A stretch of 64,000 bases of DNA from Haloarcula salinisoli (lineage in GTDB: Archaea; Halobacteriota; Halobacteria; Halobacteriales; Haloarculaceae). The stretch spans positions 868,001 to 932,000 of the forward strand of contig NZ_RKLQ01000001.1 of the NCBI RefSeq assembly GCF_019599405.1, in the 5' to 3' direction. Under the pieces are notes generated by a model, which saw nothing but the letters and a program-made list of their open reading frames with translations, ran no database searches and was not told the DNA's origin. Shown piece by piece: positions 41,989 to 50,150 of the stretch. The translations under genes were made by a program, and so were the position numbers. Position 1 is the first letter of the stretch, and each line of letters starts with the position of its first letter.

Positions 41989-42306
41989 TCAGGTCTCGCG
42001 CCACTTGTGGCCGCATTCGACGCAGGTGAACAGCCGAACCTCGTAGGAGCCACCCGGCTTTGGCATCATCTCGTAGTAGGCCTCGTCGCTGTCGCAGTCC
42101 CCGGCCGGACAGGTTTCTTCCATCGTCTCGGAGGAGTCCTGGGTCGCATCGGCCACCTCGGGTGCCCCGTCGTCTCGCTGTCCATCCTGGGTCGCCATCG
42201 CCGCCTCGGCCTGCGAGTCTCGCTGCTCTTCGTTCTCACAGGAGCGACACACCCACGTGTCGCCTTCCGTGTGCATCAGCGAACCGCAGTCGTCACAGAA
42301 CTTCAT
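41989..42306 (-). CDS. TFS/RPB9-like transcription factor paralogue without the acidic tip
   Basis: 105 residues from the ATG at 42306. The N-terminal ribbon is MKFCDDCGSLMHTEGDTWVC with RSCENE; the C-terminal TFIIS-type ribbon runs CPAGDCDSDEAYYEM to TCVECGHKWRET. True TFS stimulates RNA cleavage with an Asp-Glu pair in the hairpin between these halves (usually RSADE). Here that hairpin reads PKPGGSYEVR, with no DE pair. It may therefore be a regulator or inhibitor of RNA polymerase, as proposed for TFS4 in Sulfolobus. The linker is Gln/Asp/Glu-rich. Confidence 0.8.
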   Translation of the reverse strand: MKFCDDCGSLMHTEGDTWVCRSCENEEQRDSQAEAAMATQDGQRDDGAPEVADATQDSSETMEETCPAGDCDSDEAYYEMMPKPGGSYEVRLFTCVECGHKWRET

Positions 42307-42377
42307 ATACCGTAGCAATACTCCGGTGTCGGGTAAATGTGTTAACTTCCGCTCCGCCGCGGATTGCAGGCCACTGC

Positions 42378-43064
42378 TCACAGCCGCCGCAACCGACCCG
42401 CAGTCACGTCGATGCCGGGGCTGTAGTACACCACCGGGTCGCCCAGCGGGTGGTCGAACCCGTTGGCTGCGAAGAGGTCGTTCGCCCGAATCTCCGCGGT
42501 TCCATCCAGCAGCGGCCACGGGTCGTGGTCGATGTCGGCGTAGTAGATGGTCCCCGCATCGTCGGCGACGTAGAACCGATACCGGGAGACCAGAAAGGAT
42601 TCCAGCGACCGGGGCGTCGGCTCGTGGGTCTCCGCACCGTCAGCGGGGCCGTAGGTCGCGTCGAAGTCGGCCCGCTGCGCGCGGTCGTCGGTCCGCCGGC
42701 TCTGGAACCGGACACCGTCGCCGGTCCGGCCCAACTCCATCGACGCGCCGTAGTAGGGCAACTCGAACAGCCGTCGGGCGAGGGCGACGCTTACGCGGTC
42801 GTCGGCGTCGAGATTGTAGAAGTAGACGCCGGGTGTTTCGCCGTCAGTGACGTAGGTCCGGAGGTTCAACTCGCCGAAAGAGCGACCGATGGGACTCCCG
42901 AGGGGCCGGATGTCGGCCATCTCGAAGGGGACGACGCCGAGCCATGCCTGGCCGTCCTTGCTATCGACGGTCAGCCCGTCGGGCAGCGTCGCCGCGACGA
43001 CGCTCGGCTCGGCCGGCCAGTGCAGGAAGCCCACGTCCCGCCAGGTCATCCCCAGGAGGTCCAT
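42378..43064 (-). CDS. DUF2071 (YqjF-like) protein, paralogue 2
   Basis: 228 residues. DUF2071 landmarks VGFLHWPAEPSVVAATLPDG, WLGVVPFEMADIRPLG and FGELNLRTYVTDGETPGVYF are all present, followed by YYSPGIDV near the C-terminus. A paralogue lies at 41170, with the TFS-like gene in between; all three run the same way. It may form a loose cluster with them. Function unknown. Confidence 0.85.
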   Translation of the reverse strand: MDLLGMTWRDVGFLHWPAEPSVVAATLPDGLTVDSKDGQAWLGVVPFEMADIRPLGSPIGRSFGELNLRTYVTDGETPGVYFYNLDADDRVSVALARRLFELPYYGASMELGRTGDGVRFQSRRTDDRAQRADFDATYGPADGAETHEPTPRSLESFLVSRYRFYVADDAGTIYYADIDHDPWPLLDGTAEIRANDLFAANGFDHPLGDPVVYYSPGIDVTAGRLRRL

Positions 43065-43157
43065 ACGCCCGCTTGGTACTCGACAGCTATCGAACTGGCG
43101 TGAGGAGCGTCACCACGTCCTAGTAAGCCTATGGGTGCGACGGTCCCATCCGCTCGT

Positions 43158-43658
43158 ATGGAGTTCGACGTCATTCAGGGCGATATCGCGGCCCAGTCGG
43201 CCGACGCGCTGGTCAACGCGGCGAACACCAGCCTCCGGATGGGGTCCGGCGTCGCCGGGGCGCTCAAGCGGGCGGCTGGGTCCGGCATCGACGACGAGGC
43301 CGTCGCCAAGGGACCGGTCGAGCTCGGCGGCGTCGCGACGACGGACGCCTACCAGCTGGACGCCGACTACGTCGTCCACGCCGCGGCGATGCCCGCAGGC
43401 GGCCAGGCGACGGCCGAGAGCATCCGCGACGCGACTCGGAACGCGCTGGCCGAGGCCGACGCGCTCGACTGTGACTCGGTGGTCCTGCCGGCGCTGGGCT
43501 GTGGTATCGCCGGCTTCGACTTCGACGAGGGTGTGCGCATCATCTGTGAGGAGATCGCGGCCTTCGAGCCCGATTCGCTCTCGGAGGTCGAACTCATCGC
43601 GTACGACGACGACGAGTTCGAACGGATGCGACAGGTAGCCGGGGAGGTACGGGCGTGA
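43158..43658 (+). CDS. macro-domain protein (ADP-ribose or O-acetyl-ADP-ribose binding)
   Basis: 166 residues from the ATG at 43158 (MEFDVIQGDIAAQSADALVN). The macro fold shows VNAANTSLRMGSGVAGALKR, DYVVHAAAMPAGGQATAE and LPALGCGIAGFDFDEGV. These bind ADP-ribose and may hydrolyse it from proteins or deacetylate O-acetyl-ADP-ribose made by sirtuins; a sirtuin is encoded 11 kb away. It heads a three-gene operon with 4-bp overlaps. Confidence 0.9.
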   Translation: MEFDVIQGDIAAQSADALVNAANTSLRMGSGVAGALKRAAGSGIDDEAVAKGPVELGGVATTDAYQLDADYVVHAAAMPAGGQATAESIRDATRNALAEADALDCDSVVLPALGCGIAGFDFDEGVRIICEEIAAFEPDSLSEVELIAYDDDEFERMRQVAGEVRA

Positions 43659-43933
43659 GCGACGGGGACGGCCCACCGGACAGCACTGGCGGTTCCGACG
43701 CGACCAGCGGCCCGGCGGAGCCGGTCATCTGCCCGGTCTGTGGGACCGACTTCGAGACGGTGTCGGTCCACGACGAGGGGCTGATGGTGAACATGCGCGA
43801 CAACGACCGCTACCAGCGGGTCTGTCTGGAGCCGGTCAGCGACGATGGGACGGCGCTCATCCGCTTTTTCCACCACACACACGAGCAGACCGGCACCGAC
43901 CAGCCGGGCACTGCGGGAGGGCGGATTCCGTGA
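43655..43933 (+). CDS. small protein with CPVC motif
   Basis: 92 residues, GTG start overlapping the macro-domain stop by 4 bp (GTGA). A disordered Ser/Gly/Asp N-terminus precedes ICPVCGTDFETVSVHDEGLM, a zinc knuckle; later VCLEPVSD and FFHHTHEQ could supply the other zinc ligands. No family is recognised. Translational coupling suggests a job linked to the macro domain. Confidence 0.72.
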   Translation: MSDGDGPPDSTGGSDATSGPAEPVICPVCGTDFETVSVHDEGLMVNMRDNDRYQRVCLEPVSDDGTALIRFFHHTHEQTGTDQPGTAGGRIP

Positions 43934-44244
43934 CCACCGAGACGGCCGGTGGCGAATCCCTGCCACCCTCTCGCTGGTGGCTCCCAATCGCCGGTATCGT
44001 CGTGGTGATGCTCGTTCAGGCGGACGCGGTCCCGGTGATGCCACCGGACCCAGTCACGGCGCTGCCGCTCCTGCCGGTTGTCGTCGCGGGGTTCGTCCTT
44101 ACACTCTGCTCGCCGGTCTGTGTCAATCCGGACCGGCGCTACGTGACGGCCGTCTCCGACTGGGTGCTCTCGGGCTGGTACTACTGGATAATGCTGGCGC
44201 CGCTGTATCTCCTCAGGCGCCACCAGCACGTCGGGGTGCCGTGA
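43930..44244 (+). CDS. three-helix membrane protein of the macro-domain operon
   Basis: 104 residues from a GTG overlapping the previous stop by 4 bp. Hydrophobic segments: WWLPIAGIVVVMLVQADAV, ALPLLPVVVAGFVLTLCSPV and WYYWIMLAPLYLL. Function unknown. As the last gene of a tightly overlapping trio (macro domain, zinc ribbon, membrane), it may recruit the other two to the membrane. Confidence 0.7.
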   Translation: MTTETAGGESLPPSRWWLPIAGIVVVMLVQADAVPVMPPDPVTALPLLPVVVAGFVLTLCSPVCVNPDRRYVTAVSDWVLSGWYYWIMLAPLYLLRRHQHVGVP

Positions 44245-44670
44245 TTAGGGCTCGTTGAGGAACCGCCTGATTGCGACGGCCGCCTCCTCGAAGGCCTCGA
44301 CGTCCATGTCGTCGGTCGTCAGGAGGACGCCGTCGTCATCAGCCAGCACCCGGACGACGAACCCCTCGCCGTGGACGCGGACGGTGAAGTCGTACGCGCC
44401 GATACCGTCCTCGGCGGTCGGCGGCGAGAGCGCCGTCCGGACCGGCGCTTCCGCGAATCCGACGCGCTCGAACTCCACGAGCCGGGCCTTGGCCTCGACG
44501 GCTCGCTGTCGCGACTCGTAGAGGTCCTGCCGGACGTAGAGTACGTCCATCGCTCCGGGAGTGAAGTAGACCACGCTCCGGAGCGTGTCCCCGAGACTCG
44601 TCCGGGCGGCACTGACGACGCTGTCGGCGAACGTCGTCTCGATATCTGTCTGGAACGGGACTTCGTACAT
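44245..44670 (-). CDS. conserved haloarchaeal protein (DUF7522-like)
   Basis: 141 residues. The central pattern LGDTLRSVVYFTPGAMDVLY, VRQDLY and the end GAYDFTVRVHGEGFVVRVLA, DDDGVLLTTDDMDVEAFEEA resembles the haloarchaeal group I recall as DUF7522, a predicted small sensor-like domain. It converges on the macro operon with no gap. The function is unknown and the family name is from memory. Confidence 0.62.
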   Translation of the reverse strand: MYEVPFQTDIETTFADSVVSAARTSLGDTLRSVVYFTPGAMDVLYVRQDLYESRQRAVEAKARLVEFERVGFAEAPVRTALSPPTAEDGIGAYDFTVRVHGEGFVVRVLADDDGVLLTTDDMDVEAFEEAAVAIRRFLNEP

Positions 44671-44775
44671 GCCACTTCTACGCTGGCAGCAGTATTAACT
44701 ACGACTGACACTAAACCGTCAGAATCCGGGGCCGGCGACCTGTCCTATATGTATCGAGCCCTGCGGCCCGTCCCG

Positions 44776-45345
44776 TCATCCGTTTTCCGGAATCGGCAAC
44801 CGGAGCTCCCCGGTGAGGCGGTAGTCGGTGGCCAGCCACCCGCCATCGGTCAGCGCTATACTGGTGTCTATCGCGAGTTCCGGCGCGGGCTCGCGGGGCC
44901 TGACGAGGAAATCGAGCGTGCTGATGGTCTCGTCGGCGAGGTCGTCCAGGTCGGTGACTTCGACCAGTACCCCTGGCTCCCGGTCTGGATACGACAGCGT
45001 AATCGACGGCGGTGGCGAGCTGTCACCCTCTACCGGGGCGATAAGGGAAATTTCGGCCGGGGAGCTGGTCTCGGGCAGCCACATCCTGAGCGTGACCGTA
45101 TTCAGTCTCGTCCCGTCTCGGTGTGGAATCTCCGTCGAGAGTGCGAGCGTCTCCCGGCTCATCCGTCCGGAGACACCGAACGAACAGAGGCTCTCACCGT
45201 CGAGGAGCCACTCTAGCTCCCGTTCGCCGGGTTCCGAGTACGTCGACGGGTCCGACAGCTCTGTCGGCCCACCGAACCCACCGCACCCGGCGACGCCGGT
45301 ACAGCCCGCACCCGCGAGAACGCCGAGCCACTCGCGTCTGTCCAT
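44776..45345 (-). CDS. lipoprotein of unknown function
   Basis: 189 residues from the ATG at 45345. It begins MDRREWLGVLAGAGCTGVAG: an RR-containing signal followed by candidate lipobox Cys at 15 and 21. The remainder is beta-rich with no recognised domain, so it is probably an anchored extracellular protein. It lies 65 bp downstream of the ABC export operon in the same direction and may belong to it. Confidence 0.68.
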   Translation of the reverse strand: MDRREWLGVLAGAGCTGVAGCGGFGGPTELSDPSTYSEPGERELEWLLDGESLCSFGVSGRMSRETLALSTEIPHRDGTRLNTVTLRMWLPETSSPAEISLIAPVEGDSSPPPSITLSYPDREPGVLVEVTDLDDLADETISTLDFLVRPREPAPELAIDTSIALTDGGWLATDYRLTGELRLPIPENG

Positions 45346-45409
45346 ACGGGCCAGACAGCCGTCGGCCCGAAAACACTCACGGCCGGTCGCCGTGACGGAC
45401 CAGCGACAG

Positions 45410-46498
45410 TCAGAACGCGCTGGCGTCGACGCTGCCGACGTACTTCCTGGCCGCCGCGTAGGCCAGGATAGCCACTGCGAGGGTCCCGAAGACCGTCGCG
45501 TAGGTCGACAACGTCGGGCTGTCGACGGCGAGCTTTGCGACCGTCGTCGCCGGGTGTTCGGGCAACACCACCGCCGCACCGAACGCCACGAGCGTCAGCA
45601 CGGAGTACAGCAGCTGTGCAGGCCGTCGTTTCCCGGTTGCGACCCCCAGCACGACGCCGATGGTGACGACCAGCGCAGCGACCGCCGTGACAAAGAGCAG
45701 TATGACCGAGACGTTCGCCACGCGGATACCGTTGACCGACAGCAACAGTATCCACAGCAGCGACTGGGCGGGCGCCAGCAGCGCCATCCCCAGGGCCTTC
45801 CCGTCGACGATGTCGAGCAAGGAGACGGGCGCGACGCGCAACAGTTCCAGGGTCCCGCGTTCCATCTCCTCGGTGATGGTGTCGACGGCCACCGACCCGC
45901 TGATGAACGCCGGCAGGAAGAGCAGTAGCGGAATCAACACCGTGTAGGTGAAGCCGAAGTACGGGCTGGCAGGGACCTGGGGCGGCAGGGGCACCGGGTC
46001 CTCGTCCAGCGAGCCGGCCCGATCGAACCGCTCCTGGCGCTCCAGGGTCTCCAGCACCCGGCGGACGTTGACGACGATGAGCGTCGAGCGAATCGACCCC
46101 TCGGGGATGCGAGCCGTGACGGATATCTTCTTTCCGGGCCCGGCACTCGACTCGACGTAACTGGCGTTCAGCAGGGCGTCGACGCGGCGCTCCTCGAAGG
46201 CCCGCTGGGCGTCCCGGCTGTTGTTGTACGCCTGTATCTCCACGCTGTCGTGTTCGGCGGCCGCTTCCTCTAGTTCGTCCTGGGCATCGCCGGTGACGGC
46301 CATCTCGACCTCGCCGGTCGAGACGGAGCCGGGGTCGTACAGCGACGTGAGTCCGACCACCAGGAACGACGAGAAGCCGGCCACGAACAGCTGGATGAGC
46401 AGGGCCAGCACGATGGTCTTCTCGCGAGAGAGCGAGCGGACGTCCCGGCGGGCGACTACGATTCGCGGGTCCCGATACCAGGGGCGGTCGTCAGGCAA
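45410..46498 (-). CDS. ABC-2 permease (NatB-like) with large extracytoplasmic loop
   Basis: 362 residues from a TTG that overlaps the previous gene by 8 bp. The N-terminal segment RDVRSLSREKTIVLALLIQL leads to the first helix; an extracellular ~150-residue loop (VDALLNASYVES region) follows; then FISGSVAVDTITEEMERGTL, the conserved cytosolic EMERGTLELL loop of NatB/YhaP permeases, and more helices. It is the second permease of the operon with ATPase 48414 and permease 46491. Confidence 0.87.
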   Translation of the reverse strand: MPDDRPWYRDPRIVVARRDVRSLSREKTIVLALLIQLFVAGFSSFLVVGLTSLYDPGSVSTGEVEMAVTGDAQDELEEAAAEHDSVEIQAYNNSRDAQRAFEERRVDALLNASYVESSAGPGKKISVTARIPEGSIRSTLIVVNVRRVLETLERQERFDRAGSLDEDPVPLPPQVPASPYFGFTYTVLIPLLLFLPAFISGSVAVDTITEEMERGTLELLRVAPVSLLDIVDGKALGMALLAPAQSLLWILLLSVNGIRVANVSVILLFVTAVAALVVTIGVVLGVATGKRRPAQLLYSVLTLVAFGAAVVLPEHPATTVAKLAVDSPTLSTYATVFGTLAVAILAYAAARKYVGSVDASAF

Positions 46499-48413
46499 GG
46501 CTACTCACCACCGTGAGGTTGTAGGCGAAGTGAACGACGACGGCCACTCCGACGCCGGCGACGTAGGCCCAGCGGCCTCGACTGGCGCCGAGCGAGGAGA
46601 TGGCCGCGGTCACCGCGTGCAGGGCGAGCGGGGCGAAGAGGAACAGTAGCGCCACGGCCCAGAGCGGGACGCCGGCGGGCGGTGTCGCACCCTGGACGGC
46701 GGCGTCGCCGATGGGTAGACTCTCCAGGTCCGACAGGCGGACGATGAGCAGTCCCTTCTCGGCGATGAAAAATCCAAGGCCCGAGAGTGCGCCAAGTCCG
46801 AGCGCCGACCGGAGCGTCCGCTCGTAGCGAGCGTGGGCGTAGCCGGCATAAAGGTGGAGGCTCTTGCCCAGCTCTTCGACGAGGGCGACGACGCCCAGTA
46901 CGAGCACGATGCCAAGCGACTGGTTCGTCCCGAAGACGTTCAGCGACACCGAATCGAGGACGAACAGGAACGCGATGGCGCCCAGTTCGGCGACGATGAC
47001 GAAGGGGATGAGAATAGCACTCATCTTCAGCGCGCTCTTGCGGCTCTTTATCTGGCCCGCCAGGGCGTCCAGTACCTTCAGCGGAATCGAACGCTGGGTG
47101 AACATATCCTCCTCGCGGTACAGGCCCGCGCCGAGGCCAAAGAGGACGAGCGCGGTAAACAGCGGCGGGAGCGTCGAGAAGGCGAACTCACCCAGCGTTA
47201 TCGACCGGCCGGTGAGGTCCATCACGACCAGGGTCAGCGGCGAGATGAGCGCGATGGGGGTCACGTCCGTGAAGATGGCCGGCACGAACGCGTAGGAGGT
47301 CAGCGTCACCGTGATAGTGACCGTGACGAAGGTCAGTTCCTTGAACGACCGCGCGAACATCGCACCACAGAACGTCGCCGCCAGGAAGAGCATGGCGATG
47401 GGCAGGACTGCGGCCACCGCGACGAGGCTTCCGCTCGGGGCGATGCCGGAAAACCGAAGCAGCGCGGTTATTGCGGTCGCGACCCCCATCGCGCCGAGGA
47501 AGTACGGCAGCGTCTTCCCGCCGATGATGTCCCCACGGGAGGCCGGTGTCACGAGCAACAGTTCGCCCCGGCGGTTCAGCCGCTCGGAGAGCATCGAGGA
47601 GCCGTAGGCCTGGATGACGAAGTTCATCGGGACGATGTAGAGGAAGGCGAGCACGAGCGACTCGAATGGGAAGGGGGGTGAGATATCCCCGGGGGTTCTG
47701 CTGTCGACGTCCCCGGTGAGCTGGGCGCCGATGCCACCCAGGTTCGCGCCGCCGCCACCTGCCGCCGCGTCGCCGCTGCCGTCGCTCCCGTCGCCGCCGG
47801 CTCCGCCGTCACCGCCGGAGCCGTCGTCGGTCGCCGTCCCCTCTGACCCGGCTGTAGTCCCTCCGTCGGTCCCGTTATCCCCGGACGACGAGCCTTCGTT
47901 GCCGCTCCCATCGCCGGATGTTCCGTCATCACCGTTGGTGCGAGTGTCCAGCGCGCTCGTGCCGTTCTGTTCCTGATAGACCAGCGTCACAGAGACCGGG
48001 AACGCCGCGGTCTGGTTGTCGGCGCGGGTCATCGTCCGGTCGTTGTACGCCTCCGTACTGCTCCGGAGCGCCTCCAGTGCGGCCGCCTGTTTCTCCGTCT
48101 GTGGGCGGGTGAGTCGGTTCGACCCGTAGAAGGTGAGGTCCTGGTCACGTCGCTCGAACGCTTCCTGGTCGGGTTCCTGCACCCTGAAGCTCGGGTCCTC
48201 ACTGGCGACGTCGTAGTAGGGGTTCGACTCCTCGACGCCGACGCGGTAGATGTCCGCGTTCAGTCCGGGACCGCTCCCGCTGGCCGCGACAGCCGCGACC
48301 GACCCCATCGCGAGGATAGCCAGGACCATCACCACGATGGTCTTCCTGTCGACACCGCCGGCGTTTTTCGTCACCTCCCACTTCGCGACCCGCAGCAGCT
48401 TCGCGGGTCGCAT
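46491..48413 (-). CDS. ABC-2 permease fused to a C-terminal PrsW-like intramembrane protease domain
   Basis: 640 residues. The first helix near residues 26-45 is followed by an extracytoplasmic region that ends in a ~70-residue Gly/Ser/Asp linker (47700-47940). ABC-2 helices follow with SERLNRRGELLLVTPASRGD, a NatB-type loop. The last ~200 residues carry PrsW/CPBP-type protease motifs: ALVEELGKSLHLYAGYA (Glu-Glu), LGFFIAEKGLLI and VVVHFAYNLTVV (His). The ATPase at 48414 ends right before it. It probably exports a substrate and cleaves a membrane protein, but no target is evident. Confidence 0.8.
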   Translation of the reverse strand: MRPAKLLRVAKWEVTKNAGGVDRKTIVVMVLAILAMGSVAAVAASGSGPGLNADIYRVGVEESNPYYDVASEDPSFRVQEPDQEAFERRDQDLTFYGSNRLTRPQTEKQAAALEALRSSTEAYNDRTMTRADNQTAAFPVSVTLVYQEQNGTSALDTRTNGDDGTSGDGSGNEGSSSGDNGTDGGTTAGSEGTATDDGSGGDGGAGGDGSDGSGDAAAGGGGANLGGIGAQLTGDVDSRTPGDISPPFPFESLVLAFLYIVPMNFVIQAYGSSMLSERLNRRGELLLVTPASRGDIIGGKTLPYFLGAMGVATAITALLRFSGIAPSGSLVAVAAVLPIAMLFLAATFCGAMFARSFKELTFVTVTITVTLTSYAFVPAIFTDVTPIALISPLTLVVMDLTGRSITLGEFAFSTLPPLFTALVLFGLGAGLYREEDMFTQRSIPLKVLDALAGQIKSRKSALKMSAILIPFVIVAELGAIAFLFVLDSVSLNVFGTNQSLGIVLVLGVVALVEELGKSLHLYAGYAHARYERTLRSALGLGALSGLGFFIAEKGLLIVRLSDLESLPIGDAAVQGATPPAGVPLWAVALLFLFAPLALHAVTAAISSLGASRGRWAYVAGVGVAVVVHFAYNLTVVSSLA

Positions 48414-49316
48414 CTACTCGCCGTCCTCCCCGACGTACCGGGTCCCCCGGGTGCCGGCCTCGGCGACGTTGAGGAACACCTCTTCGAGGCTGGACTCCTC
48501 TGTCCTGATATCGACCACCTGCCCGCCGGCCTCCTCCGCGGCGGTTCGGGTTTCTTCGACGGCGTCCATGCTCTCGACTTCCGTCCGGAAGTTGCCGTTC
48601 TCACGAACTGCGTCAGGCACCTCGACGGTGGTGTAGACGTGATAGCGCGTCTCGCCGTACTCCGCCTGAAGTTCGTCCAGGTCCCCTCTGGCGACGATTT
48701 GCCCCTCGTTCATGATGGCGACCCGGTCGCAGATAGACTCGACGTGAAAGAGGTTGTGCGCCGAGAAGACGATGGTCTTGCCGTCTTCTGCTAGCTGCTC
48801 GGTGAACTCGATGACGTAGTTCGTCGTCAGCGGGTCCAGCCCCGAGGCGGGCTCGTCGTAGATGAGCACGTCGGGGTCGTTGATGAGCGACCGGGCGATG
48901 GCCACCTTGCGTTTCATCCCCTTGGACATATCGCCCAGCTTGCGCTCCTTGTGTTCGAGCTGCAGTTCGTCCAGAGTCTCGTGCATCCGTTCCTCGGCCA
49001 CGTCGCCGGGGACGTCGTAGAGGTCCGCAAAGAACTGCAGATAGGAGATGGGCGTCATCTCCTCGTACAGTGGCGACTCCTCCGGGAGAAAGCCGAGTTG
49101 CTGGCGCATCTCCGTCGTCTCGGTGTCCATGCCGGCAATTTCGGCGGTACCGCCCGTCGGTTCGAGCAGGCCGGCGAGCATCTTCAGGGTTGTCGTCTTC
49201 CCGGCTCCGTTGGGACCGATGACCCCGAACACCTCACCCCGGTCCACCGAGAACGTGCTCCCCTCGACGGCGACGAAATCGCCGTACTCCTTCCGAAGGT
49301 CACGGGCGTCTATCAT
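48414..49316 (-). CDS. ABC transporter ATP-binding protein (NatA-like)
   Basis: 300 residues. Walker A GPNGAGKTTTLKML, signature DMSKGMKRKVAIARSL (a degenerate LSGGQ), Walker B VLIYDEPASGLDP, H-loop FSAHNLFHVESI. The C-terminal ~80 residues form the extra domain of NatA/Gld-like ATPases. It heads an operon with two permeases (48413 and 46498) and perhaps the lipoprotein at 45345. A TATA-like TATAGG region at 49343-49352 serves both this gene and the divergent SRPBCC gene. Confidence 0.93.
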   Translation of the reverse strand: MIDARDLRKEYGDFVAVEGSTFSVDRGEVFGVIGPNGAGKTTTLKMLAGLLEPTGGTAEIAGMDTETTEMRQQLGFLPEESPLYEEMTPISYLQFFADLYDVPGDVAEERMHETLDELQLEHKERKLGDMSKGMKRKVAIARSLINDPDVLIYDEPASGLDPLTTNYVIEFTEQLAEDGKTIVFSAHNLFHVESICDRVAIMNEGQIVARGDLDELQAEYGETRYHVYTTVEVPDAVRENGNFRTEVESMDAVEETRTAAEEAGGQVVDIRTEESSLEEVFLNVAEAGTRGTRYVGEDGE

Positions 49317-49344
49317 CTGGCAAGCGGTTATGCCCGGACTAACC

Positions 49345-49352
49345 TATACTTT
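49345..49352. promoter_or_regulatory. shared TATA region in the ABC operon/SRPBCC divergent promoter
   Basis: CTATACTTT lies about 27-32 bp before the ATG at 49377 and about 29-34 bp before the ATG at 49316 on the other strand. Both are leaderless distances, so the two genes may use one bidirectional core promoter. Confidence 0.5.
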
Positions 49353-49376
49353 GGTACCGTTCTATCCCTTCTGATA

Positions 49377-49850
49377 ATGCCACTCGCAGTTGGCGAGACC
49401 GACTACGCCATCGAACAGACGCCGGATGGCCGTCGACTCCTCGTCAGACGGGCCGTCGAAGCCCCGGTCGACGTCGTCTGGGACGTGCTAACCGACACGG
49501 AGCGATGGCCCGACTGGGGCCCCTCGATAACCGCCGTCGAACTTACAGCCCGACGTGGTTCGTCTCACTCCGTTCGACGAACTGCCGTCGAGTCACCGGA
49601 CCGCTACATTTCCGCCGGGAGTCGCGGTCGAGTCCGGGCGCTCGGCGCCGTCTGGCTGCCCTTCGAGATAACGTCCTGCAAGAACTACCGGTGGACGTGG
49701 AGAGTCGCCCGCGTCCCGGCCACCGGCCACTTCGTCGAGACCCACCCTGCGGGAAGTGTCGTCGGCTTCGAACTCCCACCGCTCGCCGCCGGTTACGTAC
49801 CCGTCTGTCGGCGCGCGTGTGCCCGTATCGCAGCACTCGCTGAGTCGTGA
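49377..49850 (+). CDS. SRPBCC-family protein with a 17-residue internal insertion
   Basis: 157 residues. It starts MPLAVGETDYAIEQTPDGRR, then VEAPVDVVWDVLTDTERWPD, the SRPBCC opening; SAGSRGRVRALGAVWLPFEI and WTWRVARVPATGHFVE follow. Between SITAVE and SPDRYI there is an extra LTARRGSSHSVRRTAVE, which is rich in Arg and Ser and breaks the family pattern; it is flanked by an 8-bp direct repeat. The ligand is unknown. The C-terminal long helix seems intact, so the protein may still fold. Confidence 0.78.
   Translation: MPLAVGETDYAIEQTPDGRRLLVRRAVEAPVDVVWDVLTDTERWPDWGPSITAVELTARRGSSHSVRRTAVESPDRYISAGSRGRVRALGAVWLPFEITSCKNYRWTWRVARVPATGHFVETHPAGSVVGFELPPLAAGYVPVCRRACARIAALAES
49533..49591 (+). 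repeat. 51-bp in-frame insertion with 8-bp direct repeats
   Basis: GCCGTCGA occurs at 49533-49540 and again at 49584-49591, 51 bp (17 codons) apart. The inserted DNA contains a 7-bp inverted repeat GTTCGTC...GACGAAC around TCACTCCGTTC, a pattern like haloarchaeal intergenic palindromes. Removing 51 bp restores a plausible protein junction AVES-PDRY. Confidence 0.65.
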
Positions 49851-49913
49851 CTCGACAGCAGGATTCGACTGCAGAGAACGCCGGACTGGACAGTAGAAAG
49901 CCGGTGTGGAGAA

Positions 49914-50150
49914 CTACTGTTTCGCGACTCGCGCGTCAGATACCTGATGAATGTCGTCGTCGATACCGCTGCCGTCACAGTCCTCGTTCGGACAGCGATA
50001 GTGCCACCCGTCCTCCGTCGCCGCTCGCTCGGTGAACCGACCGCCACACTCGTCGCAGTACAGCTGCCCGGCCGAGCAGGTGTCCAGATGGAGTTCGAGT
50101 TCGAGTTCGGTCCCGAATGTCCGCTTGCAGTTCCGGCAGGTGTGGGGCAT
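49914..50150 (-). CDS. zinc-finger protein with C2H2-like and CxxC knuckles
   Basis: 78 residues from the ATG at 50150. The first finger is CRNCKRTFGTELELELHLDT, with a following Cys (C2HC-like), then CDECGGRF, CPNEDCDG. Three zinc knuckles in so short a protein suggest nucleic-acid or protein binding. There is no membrane or enzyme domain. It stands between the SRPBCC gene and the kinase. Confidence 0.78.
   Translation of the reverse strand: MPHTCRNCKRTFGTELELELHLDTCSAGQLYCDECGGRFTERAATEDGWHYRCPNEDCDGSGIDDDIHQVSDARVAKQ

Noticed and set aside
44683-44700. Another possible copy of the 79-bp element (GGCAGCAGTATTAAC)
   Set aside because: An extra CAG breaks the arm and no partner arm is found 50-70 bp away.
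49377-49850. Frameshifted or broken SRPBCC gene
   Set aside because: The frame is continuous and the family pattern resumes on both sides; a 51-bp in-frame insertion explains the disturbed segment better than two frameshifts.
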